Positions 6,138-16,153 are shown, numbered from the stretch's first letter. The stretch: DNA of 64,000 nucleotides from Aquipseudomonas alcaligenes (GCF_900156545.1 NZ_FTNW01000002.1:372001-436000), one strand, 5' to 3'. Notes: generated by a model from the sequence alone, not told the origin. A program made the numbers and translations.

Positions 6138-7235
6138 TCAGAGCACTTCGATGCGATCGCGGCCGTTGGCCTTGGCCCGGTACAAGGCACGGTCGGCACG
6201 GTCGAGCATGCTTTGCGGGTCCTCATCGCCGTGGTAGTGGGTAACGCCAAAGCTGGCGGTCTTGCGCACCACGGTATCGAAGTCGAACTGGCGGATGCGT
6301 TCCTGCAGGGTGCGCGCGGCGGCCTGGGCCTGCAACGCGTCGATCTCCGGCAGGATGATGAGGAACTCCTCGCCGCCCAGGCGGCCGACCTTGTCCACGC
6401 TGCGCACGTTGTCGCGCAGCAGCGTGGCGAACTGGCGCAGCACGCTGTCGCCCACCGTGTGGCCGTGGTCGTCGTTGACGTGCTTGAAGTGGTCGATGTC
6501 CAGCAGGATCACCGAGAACGGCGTGCCGTACCGGCGCGCACGGGCGAACTCCTCGGCGAACAGCTGGTCGATGCGCGCGCGGTTCCACAGCCCGGTGAGC
6601 CCGTCGAGGCTGGCGCTCAGGGCCAGCCGGCTCTGGTGCAGGAACATGGTCTTGTACGCTTTCTCGAGCATGAAGGCGCACAGCGCGCCGAACGACAGCG
6701 AGGCCAGCACCCAGATGCAGTGCAGGCGCTGCACGCCCGGTTGCAGCGCATCCGGCAGGGTGACCAGGAGCAGCACCAGGGTCGAGCCCGACGCCGTCAG
6801 CGTGGCCTGGCGCAGGGTCAGGCCGGACATGGTGAAGGTCCACATCAGGTTGAGGTAGATCTCGGGTACGAAGTAGGCGAAATCCGGCTTGCCGTAGTTG
6901 AACGCCAGGTTGGCGGCCACCGAGCCCACCGGCGCCACGCAGAGGATGGCCAGCATCCAGCGGTGCCAGGCCTCGAAGTAGCTCAGCACGCCCACGGCGA
7001 GCAGCGCCAGTGGCACCAGAACGCCATGCGCAAGCAGGCGCAGGCCGAGCTGATCCTGTGCCACGTTCTGCTCGATCAGCGCGTAAATCAGGTACAGCGC
7101 CATGGTCAGGAAGGCGAGGTGGCGTACCTGCGGCAGCTTGGCCTGGCGATACCAGCAGGCAAATTCCTGGCGCGTCGCCTGCGGCAAGCCGTGCAACGGG
7201 TCCAGCGTCCGTGTCAGCCTGTGGATCAAGGTCAC
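6138..7235 (-). CDS. Membrane-anchored diguanylate cyclase (GGDEF)
   Basis: The protein has 365 residues from GTG 7235, preceded by GGAG. The first 200 residues form about six membrane helices, a MASE-like sensory region of uncertain type. A GGDEF domain follows, with SLDGLTGLWNRARIDQ near 205-220 and the active-site motif GGEEF at 287-291. An RSVD inhibitory site (I-site, RxxD) at 278-281 sits exactly five residues before GGEEF, so product inhibition by c-di-GMP is expected. It should make c-di-GMP from GTP. The cellulose synthase in this window has a c-di-GMP-binding PilZ domain, but nothing ties this enzyme to it specifically. Confidence 0.9.
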   Translation of the reverse strand: MTLIHRLTRTLDPLHGLPQATRQEFACWYRQAKLPQVRHLAFLTMALYLIYALIEQNVAQDQLGLRLLAHGVLVPLALLAVGVLSYFEAWHRWMLAILCVAPVGSVAANLAFNYGKPDFAYFVPEIYLNLMWTFTMSGLTLRQATLTASGSTLVLLLVTLPDALQPGVQRLHCIWVLASLSFGALCAFMLEKAYKTMFLHQSRLALSASLDGLTGLWNRARIDQLFAEEFARARRYGTPFSVILLDIDHFKHVNDDHGHTVGDSVLRQFATLLRDNVRSVDKVGRLGGEEFLIILPEIDALQAQAAARTLQERIRQFDFDTVVRKTASFGVTHYHGDEDPQSMLDRADRALYRAKANGRDRIEVL

Positions 7236-7280
7236 CTGGGCGCTCCTGTCCAGTGCATACCGCCCTGCTGCGGCTCACTT

Positions 7281-7305
7281 ATGTCGGCAATGGCGCCGCC
7301 GACAT
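7281..7305. terminator. Hairpin between hrpA and the diguanylate cyclase gene
   Basis: ATGTCGGC (7281-7288) pairs with GCCGACAT (7298-7305). There is no clear T-run on either side, so termination is only a possibility. It lies between the hrpA stop and the downstream GGDEF gene. Confidence 0.35.
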
Positions 7306-7320
7306 GAGCTCAGAATGCCA

Positions 7321-10300
7321 TCAAGCTTCCACCTGACCCCACTGCTTGGCCAGGCGCTTGTCGGATACTGCCATTTTCGTGCCCAGTTGCTGAGCGAACA
7401 GCGACACCCGGTATTCCTCGAGCATCCAGCGATACAGCACCAGCTCGGCGTCACGCTTGCCCTCCTGGGCGTGCTTGGCGGCGCGCGCCTGGTACTGCTC
7501 CCAGGCGGCGCTCAGCTCGCCGGTCCAGACGCGGTCGCGCTGTACTTGGCTGGCGACCTTGTCCAGGCGCTGTTCGATGGCCTTGAGGTAACGCGGGATC
7601 TCCTTCAGCCACTCGCCGGGTGTCTCGCGCACGAAGCCGGGGTAGACCAGGTTGGCCAGCTGCTGCTTGATGTCGTTGAGGGCCATGGCCTGGGCCAGGT
7701 CGATCTTGCCCTTGAAGCGCTTCTGCAGGCCGTGGGTGAGCTTGAGGATGTCCAGGGTGAGTTTGGCGATGCGCTCGGCGTGGCCGGTCCAGTCGCCACG
7801 CTTGCGCTCGGCCAGCTGCGCCAGGGCGGCGCCATCGCGCGGCAGCGTCGTTTCGCCATCGAGGATGCAGGCGTCGAGGCTGGCCAGCAGGATGTCCTCG
7901 ACCAGCGCCTCGGGCCGGCCCATTTCGCGGTACAGCAGGCCCAGCTCGGTGAGGCCCGGCAGCTTGCCGCGCAGGTACTTGGCCGGTTCGGCCAGTTGTT
8001 GCAACAGCAGCTTCTGCAGCGCGCGGCGGTGCTGGAAGTCGGCCTCGGCCTGGGTCGGGAAACGGCCTTCCTTGACCACACCGCCCTCTTCCACCAGGGC
8101 CGGGAACACGGTCATAGAGAGGCCAGCAATCTTCTGCTGGGTTTTCTCGGCGACCTGGGCGAAGGCCTTGGCCTCGACCGGCTTCTGTTCCTGCTTCTGC
8201 TGCGGAATGGCGAGGGCGGCCTGGCTGGCTTCGGCGAAGCGCGCACACAGCTCGGCGAGGTCGCGGCCTTCGCCAAGGAACTTACCGCGCGCATCGACCA
8301 CTTCGATGTTCATCTTCAGGTGGTGTTCCAGCTGCTGCGCCGACTCCCCCCAGGCCTCTTCGGGCACGCGGGCACCGGTCATGCGGGTCAGCTCACGACC
8401 GAGCGACTCGGGCAGCGAGCCCTGGCCGAAGGCAATCTTCGACAGGGCCGCGCCGACGAAGTCCGGCACCGGCACGAAGTTCTTGCGGATGGCCTTGGGC
8501 AGGCCGCGCACCAGGGCGATGGCCTTGGCCTCGATCAGGCCCGGCACCAGCCACTCCAGGCGATCTGCCGGCAGCTGCGGCAGCAGCGGCGCCGGCACGC
8601 GCAGGGTCACGCCGTCGCGCGGGTGGTTCGGCTCGAAGTGGTAGGTCAGCGGTAGTTGCAGCTCGCCGAGCTGGAGAATGTCCGGGTACTGCGCGGCGGT
8701 CACTTCCTTGGCATCGCGCGCCAGCACGTCTTCCTCGCGCATGATCAGCAGCTGCGGGCTCTTCGCGCCTTCGCTCTTGTACCAGTGCTCGAAGGTCGCG
8801 GCCTGGTGGATCTCCGCCGGGATGCGCGCCTCGTAGTAGGCGTACAGGGTTTCCTCGTCGGCCAGGATGTCGCGGCGGCGGGCCTTGGCTTCCAGCTCGT
8901 CGAGGCGCTCCAGCAGCTCGCGGTTGGCCGCCAGGCAGCGGGCGCGGCTATTGATCTCGCCGCGCACCAGACCCTCGCGGATGAACAGCTCACGCGAGGC
9001 GACCGGATCGACCGGGCCGAAATGCACCGGGCGGCGGCCGACCACGATCAGGCCGTAGAGGGTGACCTGCTCGTAGGCCACCACCTGGCCACGGCGCTTC
9101 TCCCAGTGCGGCTCGAAGTGGTTCTTCTTGATCAGGTGGCCGGCCAGCGGCTCGATCCAGTCCGGCTCGATCTTGGCCACCATGCGGGCAAACAGCTTGG
9201 TGGTTTCCACCAGCTCGGCGGTCATCACCCAGGCCGGCTTCTTGCGCCCGATCACCGACGACGGATGAATCCAGAAGCGCCGTTGGCGCGCGCCGAGGTA
9301 GTCGCCGTCTTCGCTCTTCTGGCCGATCTGGCTAAGCAAGCCGGACAGAATCGCCTTGTGCACAGCCGCGTAGCTCTTGGCGCGCTGCGCCGCCTCGCTG
9401 GCCTCGGCCTGCTCGCGAACGATGACATTGACCTTGGTATCGGTGGTGGGCTGCGGCGCGCTTTTGTGGGAGCGGCCTTGGCCGCGATCAGCTGCCTGAA
9501 GGCCGCTCCCACGCCTACTCTCCGATTGGCTCGCCGACAGCTGCAGCTCGCGGGCGATCAGCACCAGCTGGCGGTGAGCGTCGCGCCATTCGCGCAGACG
9601 CAGGTAATTCAGGAAGTTCTTCTTGCACCAGTTGCGCAGCGGGTTGCTGCCCAGCTCCTGGCGCTTCTCCTCGAAGCCACGCCACAGGTTGATCAGCGCA
9701 GCGAAGTCGGAATCCACGTCCTTCCACTGCGCATGCGCCTGGTCGGCGGCCTGCTGGCGGTCCATCGGCCGCTCGCGTGGGTCCTGCACAGATAGAGCAC
9801 TAGCGATTATGAGGATCTCGTCCAGGCTGCCGAGCTTGGCTGCCTCCAGCACCATGCGACCCAGGCGTGGGTCGATGGGCAGGCGCGCCAGTTGGCGGCC
9901 CAACGGGGTGAGCTGGCCCTCGCGGTTGACCGCCGAGAGTTCCTGCAACAGGTTGAAGCCGTCGCTGATGGCCTTGCCATCTGGCGGCTCGATAAAGGGG
10001 AAGTCCTCGATGCTGCCCAGGCGCAGGTGCAGCATCTGCAGGATCACCGCCGCCAGGTTGGTACGCAGGATTTCCGGATCGGTGAATTCGGGGCGGGCGA
10101 GGAAGTCCTCCTCGCTGTACAGGCGGATGCAGATGCCCGGTTCGACTCGGCCGCAACGGCCCTTGCGCTGGTTGGCGCTGGCCTGGGAGATGGCCTCGAT
10201 GGGCAGGCGCTGCACCTTGGCGCGGTAGCTGTAGCGGCTGATGCGCGCGGTGCCGGAGTCGATCACATAGCGGATACCCGGCACGGTCAGCGAAGTCTCG

Positions 10301-11367
10301 GCGACGTTGGTGGCCAGCACGATCTTGCGTGCGCCCATCGGCGCGAAGATTTTCTGCTGCTCGGCCGGAGTCAGCCGCGCGTACAGCGGCAACACCTCGG
10401 TCAGGCGCAGGTTGGCTTTGCGCAGCACCTCGGCGGCCTCGCGAATCTCGCGCTCGCCGGGGAGGAACACCAGCACGTCGCCGGGGCGCTTGCCTTCGGC
10501 CCGTTCGTGGGCGGCGATCTCGTCCAGCGCGGCGAGGATGCCCTGGTCGACGGTCAGGTCGTCGAGCAGGCTCTCGCCCTCCTCGTCCACCTCGGCGGCC
10601 AGCGGGCGGTACCAGGTGTCCACCGGATAGGTACGCCCGGACACCTCGATGATCGGGGCGTTATTGAAGTGCTTGCTGAAGCGCTCCAGATCGATGGTCG
10701 CCGAGGTGATGATCAGCTTGAGATCGGGGCGGCGCGGCAGCAGGGTCTTCAGGTAGCCGAGCAGGAAGTCGATGTTCAGCGAGCGCTCGTGGGCCTCGTC
10801 GACGATGATGGTGTCGTACTTTTCCAGGAAGCGGTCGTGCTGGGTTTCGGCCAGCAGGATGCCGTCGGTCATCAGCTTGATCAGGCTGGCGTCGCCGGAA
10901 TGGTCCTCGAAGCGCACCTGGTAGCCGACCAGCTCGCCCAACGGCGTGCCGATCTCCTCGGCCACGCGGGTCGCCACGCTGCGCGCGGCCAGGCGGCGCG
11001 GCTGGGTGTGGCCGATCAGGCCGTGCACGCCGCGGCCCAGCTCCAGGCAGATTTTCGGCAGCTGAGTGGTCTTGCCCGAGCCGGTCTCGCCGGCAATCAC
11101 CAGCACCTGGTGTTTTTCCAGCGCCTTCTTGATCTCGTCGCGCTTGGCAGCGATCGGCAGGGCGTCGTCGTAGCGGATCGCCGGGATGCTCTGCCGGCGC
11201 GCCTCGACCTTGGCCACTGACGCCTGGAAGCGCTCCAGCCACTGCGCCAGCCTGGCCTCGTCCTGTGGCGTCTGCTTCTGCAGCTCGTGCAACTGGCGGC
11301 GCAGGCGGTGGCGGTCGGCCTGCATGGCCTGGTCGAGGTTCTTCTGCAAGGTGTGGAAGTCGGTCAT
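7321..11367 (-). CDS. hrpA: ATP-dependent RNA helicase HrpA (DEAH box)
   Basis: The protein has 1348 residues; ATG 11367 (MTDFHTLQKNLDQAM) is chosen from the family N-terminus although the frame is open for 49 more codons. The helicase core has Walker A GETGSGKT at 93-100, DEAH at 190-193 and SAT at 222-224, followed by helicase-associated domains and the long C-terminal DUF3418 region. HrpA acts on RNA and in E. coli is linked to mRNA processing and stalled-ribosome rescue. The protein is longer than the roughly 1300 residues usual for the family. Part of the excess is at about residues 612-646, where a 47-bp palindrome (9466-9512) is translated in frame as a Gly/Ser/Arg/Gln-rich linker. The reading frame is intact through it. 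Confidence 0.95.
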   Translation of the reverse strand: MTDFHTLQKNLDQAMQADRHRLRRQLHELQKQTPQDEARLAQWLERFQASVAKVEARRQSIPAIRYDDALPIAAKRDEIKKALEKHQVLVIAGETGSGKTTQLPKICLELGRGVHGLIGHTQPRRLAARSVATRVAEEIGTPLGELVGYQVRFEDHSGDASLIKLMTDGILLAETQHDRFLEKYDTIIVDEAHERSLNIDFLLGYLKTLLPRRPDLKLIITSATIDLERFSKHFNNAPIIEVSGRTYPVDTWYRPLAAEVDEEGESLLDDLTVDQGILAALDEIAAHERAEGKRPGDVLVFLPGEREIREAAEVLRKANLRLTEVLPLYARLTPAEQQKIFAPMGARKIVLATNVAETSLTVPGIRYVIDSGTARISRYSYRAKVQRLPIEAISQASANQRKGRCGRVEPGICIRLYSEEDFLARPEFTDPEILRTNLAAVILQMLHLRLGSIEDFPFIEPPDGKAISDGFNLLQELSAVNREGQLTPLGRQLARLPIDPRLGRMVLEAAKLGSLDEILIIASALSVQDPRERPMDRQQAADQAHAQWKDVDSDFAALINLWRGFEEKRQELGSNPLRNWCKKNFLNYLRLREWRDAHRQLVLIARELQLSASQSESRRGSGLQAADRGQGRSHKSAPQPTTDTKVNVIVREQAEASEAAQRAKSYAAVHKAILSGLLSQIGQKSEDGDYLGARQRRFWIHPSSVIGRKKPAWVMTAELVETTKLFARMVAKIEPDWIEPLAGHLIKKNHFEPHWEKRRGQVVAYEQVTLYGLIVVGRRPVHFGPVDPVASRELFIREGLVRGEINSRARCLAANRELLERLDELEAKARRRDILADEETLYAYYEARIPAEIHQAATFEHWYKSEGAKSPQLLIMREEDVLARDAKEVTAAQYPDILQLGELQLPLTYHFEPNHPRDGVTLRVPAPLLPQLPADRLEWLVPGLIEAKAIALVRGLPKAIRKNFVPVPDFVGAALSKIAFGQGSLPESLGRELTRMTGARVPEEAWGESAQQLEHHLKMNIEVVDARGKFLGEGRDLAELCARFAEASQAALAIPQQKQEQKPVEAKAFAQVAEKTQQKIAGLSMTVFPALVEEGGVVKEGRFPTQAEADFQHRRALQKLLLQQLAEPAKYLRGKLPGLTELGLLYREMGRPEALVEDILLASLDACILDGETTLPRDGAALAQLAERKRGDWTGHAERIAKLTLDILKLTHGLQKRFKGKIDLAQAMALNDIKQQLANLVYPGFVRETPGEWLKEIPRYLKAIEQRLDKVASQVQRDRVWTGELSAAWEQYQARAAKHAQEGKRDAELVLYRWMLEEYRVSLFAQQLGTKMAVSDKRLAKQWGQVEA
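9466..9512. repeat. REP-like palindrome inside the hrpA coding sequence
   Basis: GTGGGAGCGGCCTT (9466-9479) and AAGGCCGCTCCCAC (9499-9512) are perfect 14-bp inverted repeats around a 19-bp centre. The GTGGGAGCGG...CCGCTCCCAC palindrome is a common extragenic repeat of Pseudomonas. Here it lies within hrpA and is translated. Confidence 0.85.
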
Positions 11368-11440
11368 TGCAACGCGGCGGTCTGGCGAGGGCGGGCGGCG
11401 ATTGTCGCAGATTGCACGGCCCGGCGTGAAACCGCGCGGC

Positions 11441-11941
11441 TCAGCGCCCGGCTGGCGGCAGGCCGGCGAGCAGCTTGCCGAGCAGGTCGAACAGCTGGGT
11501 TTGCTCGGCTTCATCCAACCCCGCCAGCAGGCGCTGCATGTTGGCCACGTGCGACGCCATGATGCCGTCGATCAGGGCGAAGCCGGCGTCGGTCAGCGCC
11601 ACCAGCACGCCGCGTCGGTCGCTCGGGTGCTTGCGCCGCTCGATCAGCCCGGCCTTCTCCAGGCGGTCGATGCGGCTGGTCATGCCGCCGGAGGAGATCA
11701 TCGCCGCCTCGTACAGTGCGGTGGGCATCAGCGCATAGGGCTCGCCGGCACGGCGCAGGGTGGCCAGCAGGTCGAACTCGCCCGGTTGCAGGCCGTGGGC
11801 GGTGAAGAACGGCACTAAGTGATCGCGGCTGATCAGCTGGCTCAGCTCGCTCAAGCGCCCCATCAGGGCCATGGGCGCGGGATCGAGGTCGGGACGCTGC
11901 TGGCGCCACTGGTCGGCGGCGGTTTGCGCACGGTCATGCAT
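11441..11941 (-). CDS. MarR family transcriptional regulator
   Basis: The protein has 166 residues from ATG 11941, with GGAG just upstream; an upstream TTG at 11953 is less likely. The winged-helix core runs from about residue 45 to 125, with GEFDLLATLRRAGEPYALMP, then the recognition region ALYEAAMISSGGMTSRIDRLEKAGLI and the wing motif RRKHPSDRRGVLVALTDAG. The DRR triad is diagnostic of MarR. MarR proteins are usually repressors of a divergent gene and respond to small aromatic or stress signals. The divergent neighbour is an EamA transporter, and a MarR-type palindrome lies between them at 11955-11972, so autoregulation and control of that transporter are likely. Confidence 0.9.
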   Translation of the reverse strand: MHDRAQTAADQWRQQRPDLDPAPMALMGRLSELSQLISRDHLVPFFTAHGLQPGEFDLLATLRRAGEPYALMPTALYEAAMISSGGMTSRIDRLEKAGLIERRKHPSDRRGVLVALTDAGFALIDGIMASHVANMQRLLAGLDEAEQTQLFDLLGKLLAGLPPAGR

Positions 11942-11954
11942 GGGCGGCTCCAAT

Positions 11955-11972
11955 TATCTTGCCATCAAGATA
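11955..11972. promoter_or_regulatory. Probable MarR operator
   Basis: TATCTTG (11955-11961) and CAAGATA (11966-11972) are a perfect 7-bp inverted repeat around CCAT. A further half-site, ATCAAGA, occurs at 11979-11985. The site lies between the divergent marR-type and EamA genes, 14 bp before the regulator's start. Its sequence resembles ATCTTGAT-type MarR operators. Confidence 0.6.
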
Positions 11973-12015
11973 CTTATCATCAAGAATGCAGCCATCCTAA
12001 CCCGAGGTGAGCGTC

Positions 12016-12894
12016 ATGTCGCGCCCCTGGCTTTCCCTGTTCCTGCTGCTGGCCGTGGGCAGTCTGCTCGGCCTGATCGGCAATGTCGCCAAACTGGCCG
12101 CCGCCAGTGGCTGGCCACCGGTGGCCCTGCTGCTGTGGAGCCTGCTCGGCGCCGGCGGCCTGCTCTGCCTGCTGGCGCTGGCCCGCGGCGAGGCGCCGAG
12201 CCTGAGTCGCCCCTATCTGCGTTACTACCTGATCTCCGGACTGGTCAGTATCAGCCTGCCCAATGCCCTGCTGTTCAGCGCCATCCCCCATGTCGGCGCC
12301 GGCTTCGCCTCGCTGTGCCTGGCCTTCCCGCCGCTGCTGACCTATGTGCTGGCCCTGGCCCTGCGCATGGAGGGTCTGCAGCGCCTGCGCCTGCTCGGCA
12401 TCCTGATCGGCCTGGCGGGCAGCCTGATCCTCGCCCTGGGCAAGCTCGGCAGCGGCGACAGCCCGCTGCTCTGGGTACTGGCGACGCTGGTGATGCCGGT
12501 GTTCCTGGCCATCGGCAACGTCTACCGCTCGCGCCACTGGCCGGAAGGCGCGCGCCCGCTGCAACTGGCCCCCGGCATGCTACTGGCTGGCGCCCTGCTG
12601 CTGTTGCCGCTGGGACTGTTCGGCGTGGAACTGCGCCCGGCCTGGGAGCAGGCCGCCGGAGCCTGGTGGCTGGCCGCCGAGGTGGCACTGTTCGCCGGCA
12701 TGTACGCGCTCTACTTCGTGCTGCAGAAGGTGGCCGGCGCGGTGTACCTGAGCCAGATCGGCTCGGTCACGGCGATTACCGGCGCAGCGGTGGCGATCTT
12801 CCTGCTCGGCGAACAAGGCTCGGCGTCCATGTTACTGGCAGCCCTGTGCACCACGCTCGGTGTAGCCCTGGTGGCATTGCGCGCGGCGCGCTAA
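12016..12894 (+). CDS. EamA/DMT family transporter
   Basis: The protein has 292 residues from ATG 12016, 6 bp after GAGGTGAG; GTG 12007 in the same frame overlaps that site and is less likely. It has about ten hydrophobic helices in two five-helix repeats. The second half contains [20 protein letters not shown] and [10 protein letters not shown], typical of EamA domains. DMT proteins usually export amino acids, metabolites or drugs; the substrate is unknown. It diverges from the MarR-family gene and is probably repressed by it through the palindrome at 11955-11972. Confidence 0.85.
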   Translation: MSRPWLSLFLLLAVGSLLGLIGNVAKLAAASGWPPVALLLWSLLGAGGLLCLLALARGEAPSLSRPYLRYYLISGLVSISLPNALLFSAIPHVGAGFASLCLAFPPLLTYVLALALRMEGLQRLRLLGILIGLAGSLILALGKLGSGDSPLLWVLATLVMPVFLAIGNVYRSRHWPEGARPLQLAPGMLLAGALLLLPLGLFGVELRPAWEQAAGAWWLAAEVALFAGMYALYFVLQKVAGAVYLSQIGSVTAITGAAVAIFLLGEQGSASMLLAALCTTLGVALVALRAAR

Positions 12895-12938
12895 AGATCG
12901 CCTAATCTCAACCGCTATAAAGAGCAGCGGCGGCTCTC

Positions 12939-12952
12939 TTGACCCGGATCAA
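12939..12952. promoter_or_regulatory. Candidate Anr/FNR box upstream of the chemoreceptor gene
   Basis: TTGAC-CCGG-ATCAA matches the FNR/Anr consensus TTGAY-N4-RTCAA, with one expected deviation (C for T) in the left half. It ends 69 bp before the chosen start at 13022. In pseudomonads Anr controls genes for low-oxygen life, including some aerotaxis receptors, so oxygen-linked control of this receptor is plausible but unproven. Confidence 0.4.
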
Positions 12953-13021
12953 GCGGGGACGAAATGCCGCATGCATGATAGCGGCCTTGTGCCATCCCAT
13001 CAGTCGATGAAGAAGTTCGCC

Positions 13022-14485
13022 ATGGATGCGTGGATTCGCAATCTCTCCCTGAAATACAAGTTCTGGGCCGTCAACCTGGTGGCCTTCTTCACCACGTTGT
13101 TGCTGGTGTTGTTCGCCATGCAGCAGGAACAGGCCGGTCGCGCCGACGCCGCGCGCGAGGCAGCCCAGGCACGCGCACAACTGCTGGCCACCTGGCCGGC
13201 GGGCACACCGCTGCCGCGTGATGCCCAATTGCTGCCCTTCCCCGCCAGCGGCCCGCCGCCGCTGGGCTTGTCGTCCTCCGCGCGTGGCTGGACGGAACTG
13301 GAACACGACGCGCTGTGGGGCGACTCGCCGGTGATCGGCGCCTGGGTCCAGGAGGTCGCCGGCCAGCGCGTGGCAGTGACCGCGCAGGCACCGAGCCTGT
13401 GGCAGGTGTTCGAGGACCGGGCCGGTGCCTATGCGGTGTGCGTCTTCGTGCTGATGCTGCTCCTGCTGGCGGCCTCGCAACTGCTGATCCACTTCATCCT
13501 CAGCCACCTGCACCAGTTGAAGGACGTGATGCTGCACGTGGAGCGCAGCGGCGACCTGTCCGCGCGCGCCGAACTGAACAGCGGCGATGAGGTGGGCCAA
13601 ATGGCCAATGCCTTCAACGCCATGCAGGCCGGCTACCAGCGCGTGGTCGGTACCGTGGCCCAGGCCGCCGCCAGCCTCGATGAAGGTGCACGGCGCCTGG
13701 CCGTGAGCATGGAGCAAGTGCGTAGTGGCATGCTCGGCCAGCAGAGCGAGACCGACCAGGCCGCCACCGCGATCAACGAAATGTCCACCACCGTGCACCA
13801 TATCGCCCAGCACGCCGCCGATACCCGCGACCAGTCCACCGAGGCGGATCGCCTCAGCGGCGTCGGCCAGCAGGTGGTGGCGCGTGCCGGTTCGGCCATC
13901 GCCAACCTGTCGCAGGGCGTGCAGCAGACGGCCGAGATGATCCAGAAGCTGGCCGACGACAGCCGCACCATCGGCGGTATGGTCGAAACCATTCACGGCA
14001 TCGCCGAGCAGACCAACCTGCTGGCGCTCAACGCCGCCATCGAAGCGGCGCGTGCTGGCGAGATGGGCCGCGGCTTCGCCGTGGTGGCCGATGAGGTCCG
14101 CAACCTGGCCAGGCGCGTGCAGGACTCCACCGACGAGATCACCCGCATGATCGGCAACCTGCAGGCAGCCAGCCGTGATGCCGTGGAGTTCATGCAGGAA
14201 AGCTCGATCAAGGCCGACCACTGCGTGCAGGAGGCCAATGCCGCCGGCGAGGCCCTGGGCGATATCGCCCGCGCCGTGGCGCTGATGCGCGAAAGCAACA
14301 CACAGATCGCCGTGGCCGCCGAGCAGCAGAGCCAGGTCGCCGAGGAGATGACCCGCTCGGTGGTGGGCATCCGCGACGTTACCGAGCAGACCGTGCAGCA
14401 GACCCTGGCCTCCGCCAGCACCAGCCATGAACTGGTGGGGCTGGCCGAAGACCTGGGCAAGGCGATCCGCAAACTGAAGCTCTAG
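13022..14485 (+). CDS. Methyl-accepting chemotaxis protein
   Basis: The protein has 487 residues from ATG 13022 ([15 protein letters not shown]), chosen by the usual family start; ATG 12971 and 13007 are in frame. A first membrane helix at about 15-35 is followed by a periplasmic segment of roughly 100 residues and a second helix near 143-160. A HAMP domain comes next ([21 protein letters not shown]), then a long cytoplasmic coiled coil. The signalling tip reads [21 protein letters not shown], diagnostic of MCPs. No C-terminal CheR-binding pentapeptide is present. The ligand-binding segment is short and not recognised. A candidate Anr box lies upstream. Its stop codon overlaps the convergent amidohydrolase stop within CTAG. 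Confidence 0.92.
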   Translation: MDAWIRNLSLKYKFWAVNLVAFFTTLLLVLFAMQQEQAGRADAAREAAQARAQLLATWPAGTPLPRDAQLLPFPASGPPPLGLSSSARGWTELEHDALWGDSPVIGAWVQEVAGQRVAVTAQAPSLWQVFEDRAGAYAVCVFVLMLLLLAASQLLIHFILSHLHQLKDVMLHVERSGDLSARAELNSGDEVGQMANAFNAMQAGYQRVVGTVAQAAASLDEGARRLAVSMEQVRSGMLGQQSETDQAATAINEMSTTVHHIAQHAADTRDQSTEADRLSGVGQQVVARAGSAIANLSQGVQQTAEMIQKLADDSRTIGGMVETIHGIAEQTNLLALNAAIEAARAGEMGRGFAVVADEVRNLARRVQDSTDEITRMIGNLQAASRDAVEFMQESSIKADHCVQEANAAGEALGDIARAVALMRESNTQIAVAAEQQSQVAEEMTRSVVGIRDVTEQTVQQTLASASTSHELVGLAEDLGKAIRKLKL

Positions 14486-16137
14486 AAGCCCGCCGCGCGA
14501 TACACCTCTTCGCCACCGAGCAGGGTCCAGAGCACCCTGGCCTGGCTGATCTGCGCTGGCGGCAACTTGAAGATGTCGCGATCCAGCACCAGCAGATCGG
14601 CCTGCTTGCCCACTTCCAGCGAGCCAGTACTCTCCTCCTGGCGCAGGGTATAGGCCGCGTCCAGGGTGTAGGCGCGGATCGCCGCTTCCAGATTGGGCAG
14701 GCCGCGTGAACCGAGCCCCAGGGCGTTCTGCATGATGCCCAGCGGCGACAACGGATTCACGTCCCAGTCGGAGCTCAGGGTGACCCGCGCACCGCTGTCG
14801 TACAGCGCGCGCATCGGCAGCATCTGGTAGGCGCGCTGGCCGATCAACGGCTGATTGTCCTTGAGGAAGGACGGAGTGAAATACGGGCTGGGCTGGAAGT
14901 CGGCGATCACTCCCAGTTGGCGGAAGCGCGGGATGTCCGCCTGATCGACCAGCTCGACGTGGGTCAGGCGGTGGCGGCCGCGCCCGGCCTGTTCGATGGC
15001 GTCCAGCGCATCGCGCACCGCCTGGTCGCCGATGGTGTGGATATGCAGGTCGAAGCCGGTCGCCGCCAGCTCACGGGCATAACGCGCCAGACGCTCGGGG
15101 CCGAAGTAGTACAGGCCACGCGGATCGACGCCCGCCAGGCTGTGCTGGTAGGGCTGGCGCAAGCGCGCGGTGGTGTTGTGCACGATGCCGTCGACATACA
15201 GCTTGATCTGAGTGATGTGCAGCAGATCGTCCTCACCGCCCGGCTGGTACAGCGCCTTGAGCTGGGCCAGCTGCTCGCCATCGTCCAGCTGCGGGTAGGC
15301 CCACAGGCCGAGGCTGGTGCGCGCCTTGAGGCGGTCCTCGCGCGCCGCCTTCTGCCAAGCCTCCAGATGGCCACGACGCCAGAACACCCGCGCATCGGCC
15401 ACCGAAGTGATGCCGTTGCGCGCCAGCTCGTCCTGGCCATCCAGCACCGCCTGGTAATACAGCTGCTGTAGCGCTTTGGAGGGCGGCAGGGCCTTGTCCA
15501 TCACCAGGTCGCCGGCGTTGTCGAGCACCACGCCGGTGGCCATGCCCTGCGGGTCGCGCAGGATCACGCCACCCTCGGGGTCGGCGCGCTCACCGTCGAA
15601 GCCAGCCAGTTGCAGGGCCTTGCTGTTGAGCCAGTAGGAGTGCGAGGTTTCTTCCATGATGGCGATAGGCAGGTCGGGGGCGATCTCGTCGAGCAACGCG
15701 CGCGGGCTCTCGCCGCTGTCGAGCAGGGCGTGCAGGCTGAAGCCGCTGCCCAGCAGCCAGTCGCCTTCGGCCTGCTCGGCGCACTCGCCGATCTCATCCA
15801 GCCACTGCTGCAGTGTGCCGGCAGCCTCTAGTGGGCAATCGCCCTGGGCCTCGGACGCGGCGTCCAGCACATGCGCGTGGCTGTCCTGGAAACCGGGCAG
15901 TACCAGGCGCCCGCCGAGGTCGACGAACTCGGTGTCGTCGTCGGCGAATTCCTCGACCTCGGTCTGGCTGCCGACAGCGAGTATCTCGCCCTCCTCACTC
16001 ACGGCCAGAGCCTCGGCCCAGGGCTGATCGGCATCCACGGTGTAGATGCGGGCGTTGTGCAGCAGCAGGCTGGCGGCCTCCTGGGCCTGGGCCAACGGCG
16101 CCAGCAGTGCCACGCAGAGCGGCAGACAACGGAACAT
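14482..16137 (-). CDS. Secreted amidohydrolase, YtcJ-like (amidohydrolase 3 family)
   Basis: The protein has 551 residues from ATG 16137, preceded by GAGGA. A signal peptide ([19 protein letters not shown]) indicates export to the periplasm. The mature part begins [21 protein letters not shown], then has the metal-site motif [10 protein letters not shown] near residue 87, and ends with [17 protein letters not shown], the typical amidohydrolase beta-sandwich return. His residues in [13 protein letters not shown] and LTHVELV match the metal and substrate site of the family. The substrate is unknown; family members hydrolyse amides, ureas or lactams. It lies downstream of a terminator that closes the agmatine operon, so it is probably transcribed separately. 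Its last codon overlaps the chemoreceptor stop. Confidence 0.85.
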   Translation of the reverse strand: MFRCLPLCVALLAPLAQAQEAASLLLHNARIYTVDADQPWAEALAVSEEGEILAVGSQTEVEEFADDDTEFVDLGGRLVLPGFQDSHAHVLDAASEAQGDCPLEAAGTLQQWLDEIGECAEQAEGDWLLGSGFSLHALLDSGESPRALLDEIAPDLPIAIMEETSHSYWLNSKALQLAGFDGERADPEGGVILRDPQGMATGVVLDNAGDLVMDKALPPSKALQQLYYQAVLDGQDELARNGITSVADARVFWRRGHLEAWQKAAREDRLKARTSLGLWAYPQLDDGEQLAQLKALYQPGGEDDLLHITQIKLYVDGIVHNTTARLRQPYQHSLAGVDPRGLYYFGPERLARYARELAATGFDLHIHTIGDQAVRDALDAIEQAGRGRHRLTHVELVDQADIPRFRQLGVIADFQPSPYFTPSFLKDNQPLIGQRAYQMLPMRALYDSGARVTLSSDWDVNPLSPLGIMQNALGLGSRGLPNLEAAIRAYTLDAAYTLRQEESTGSLEVGKQADLLVLDRDIFKLPPAQISQARVLWTLLGGEEVYRAAGF

Positions 16138-16153
16138 GGAGTCATCCTCAAGT

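Noticed and set aside
7102..11220. Several long plus-strand frames opposite hrpA
   Set aside because: They are antisense of a coherent DEAH helicase, have no ribosome binding sites of note and translate to low-complexity sequence.
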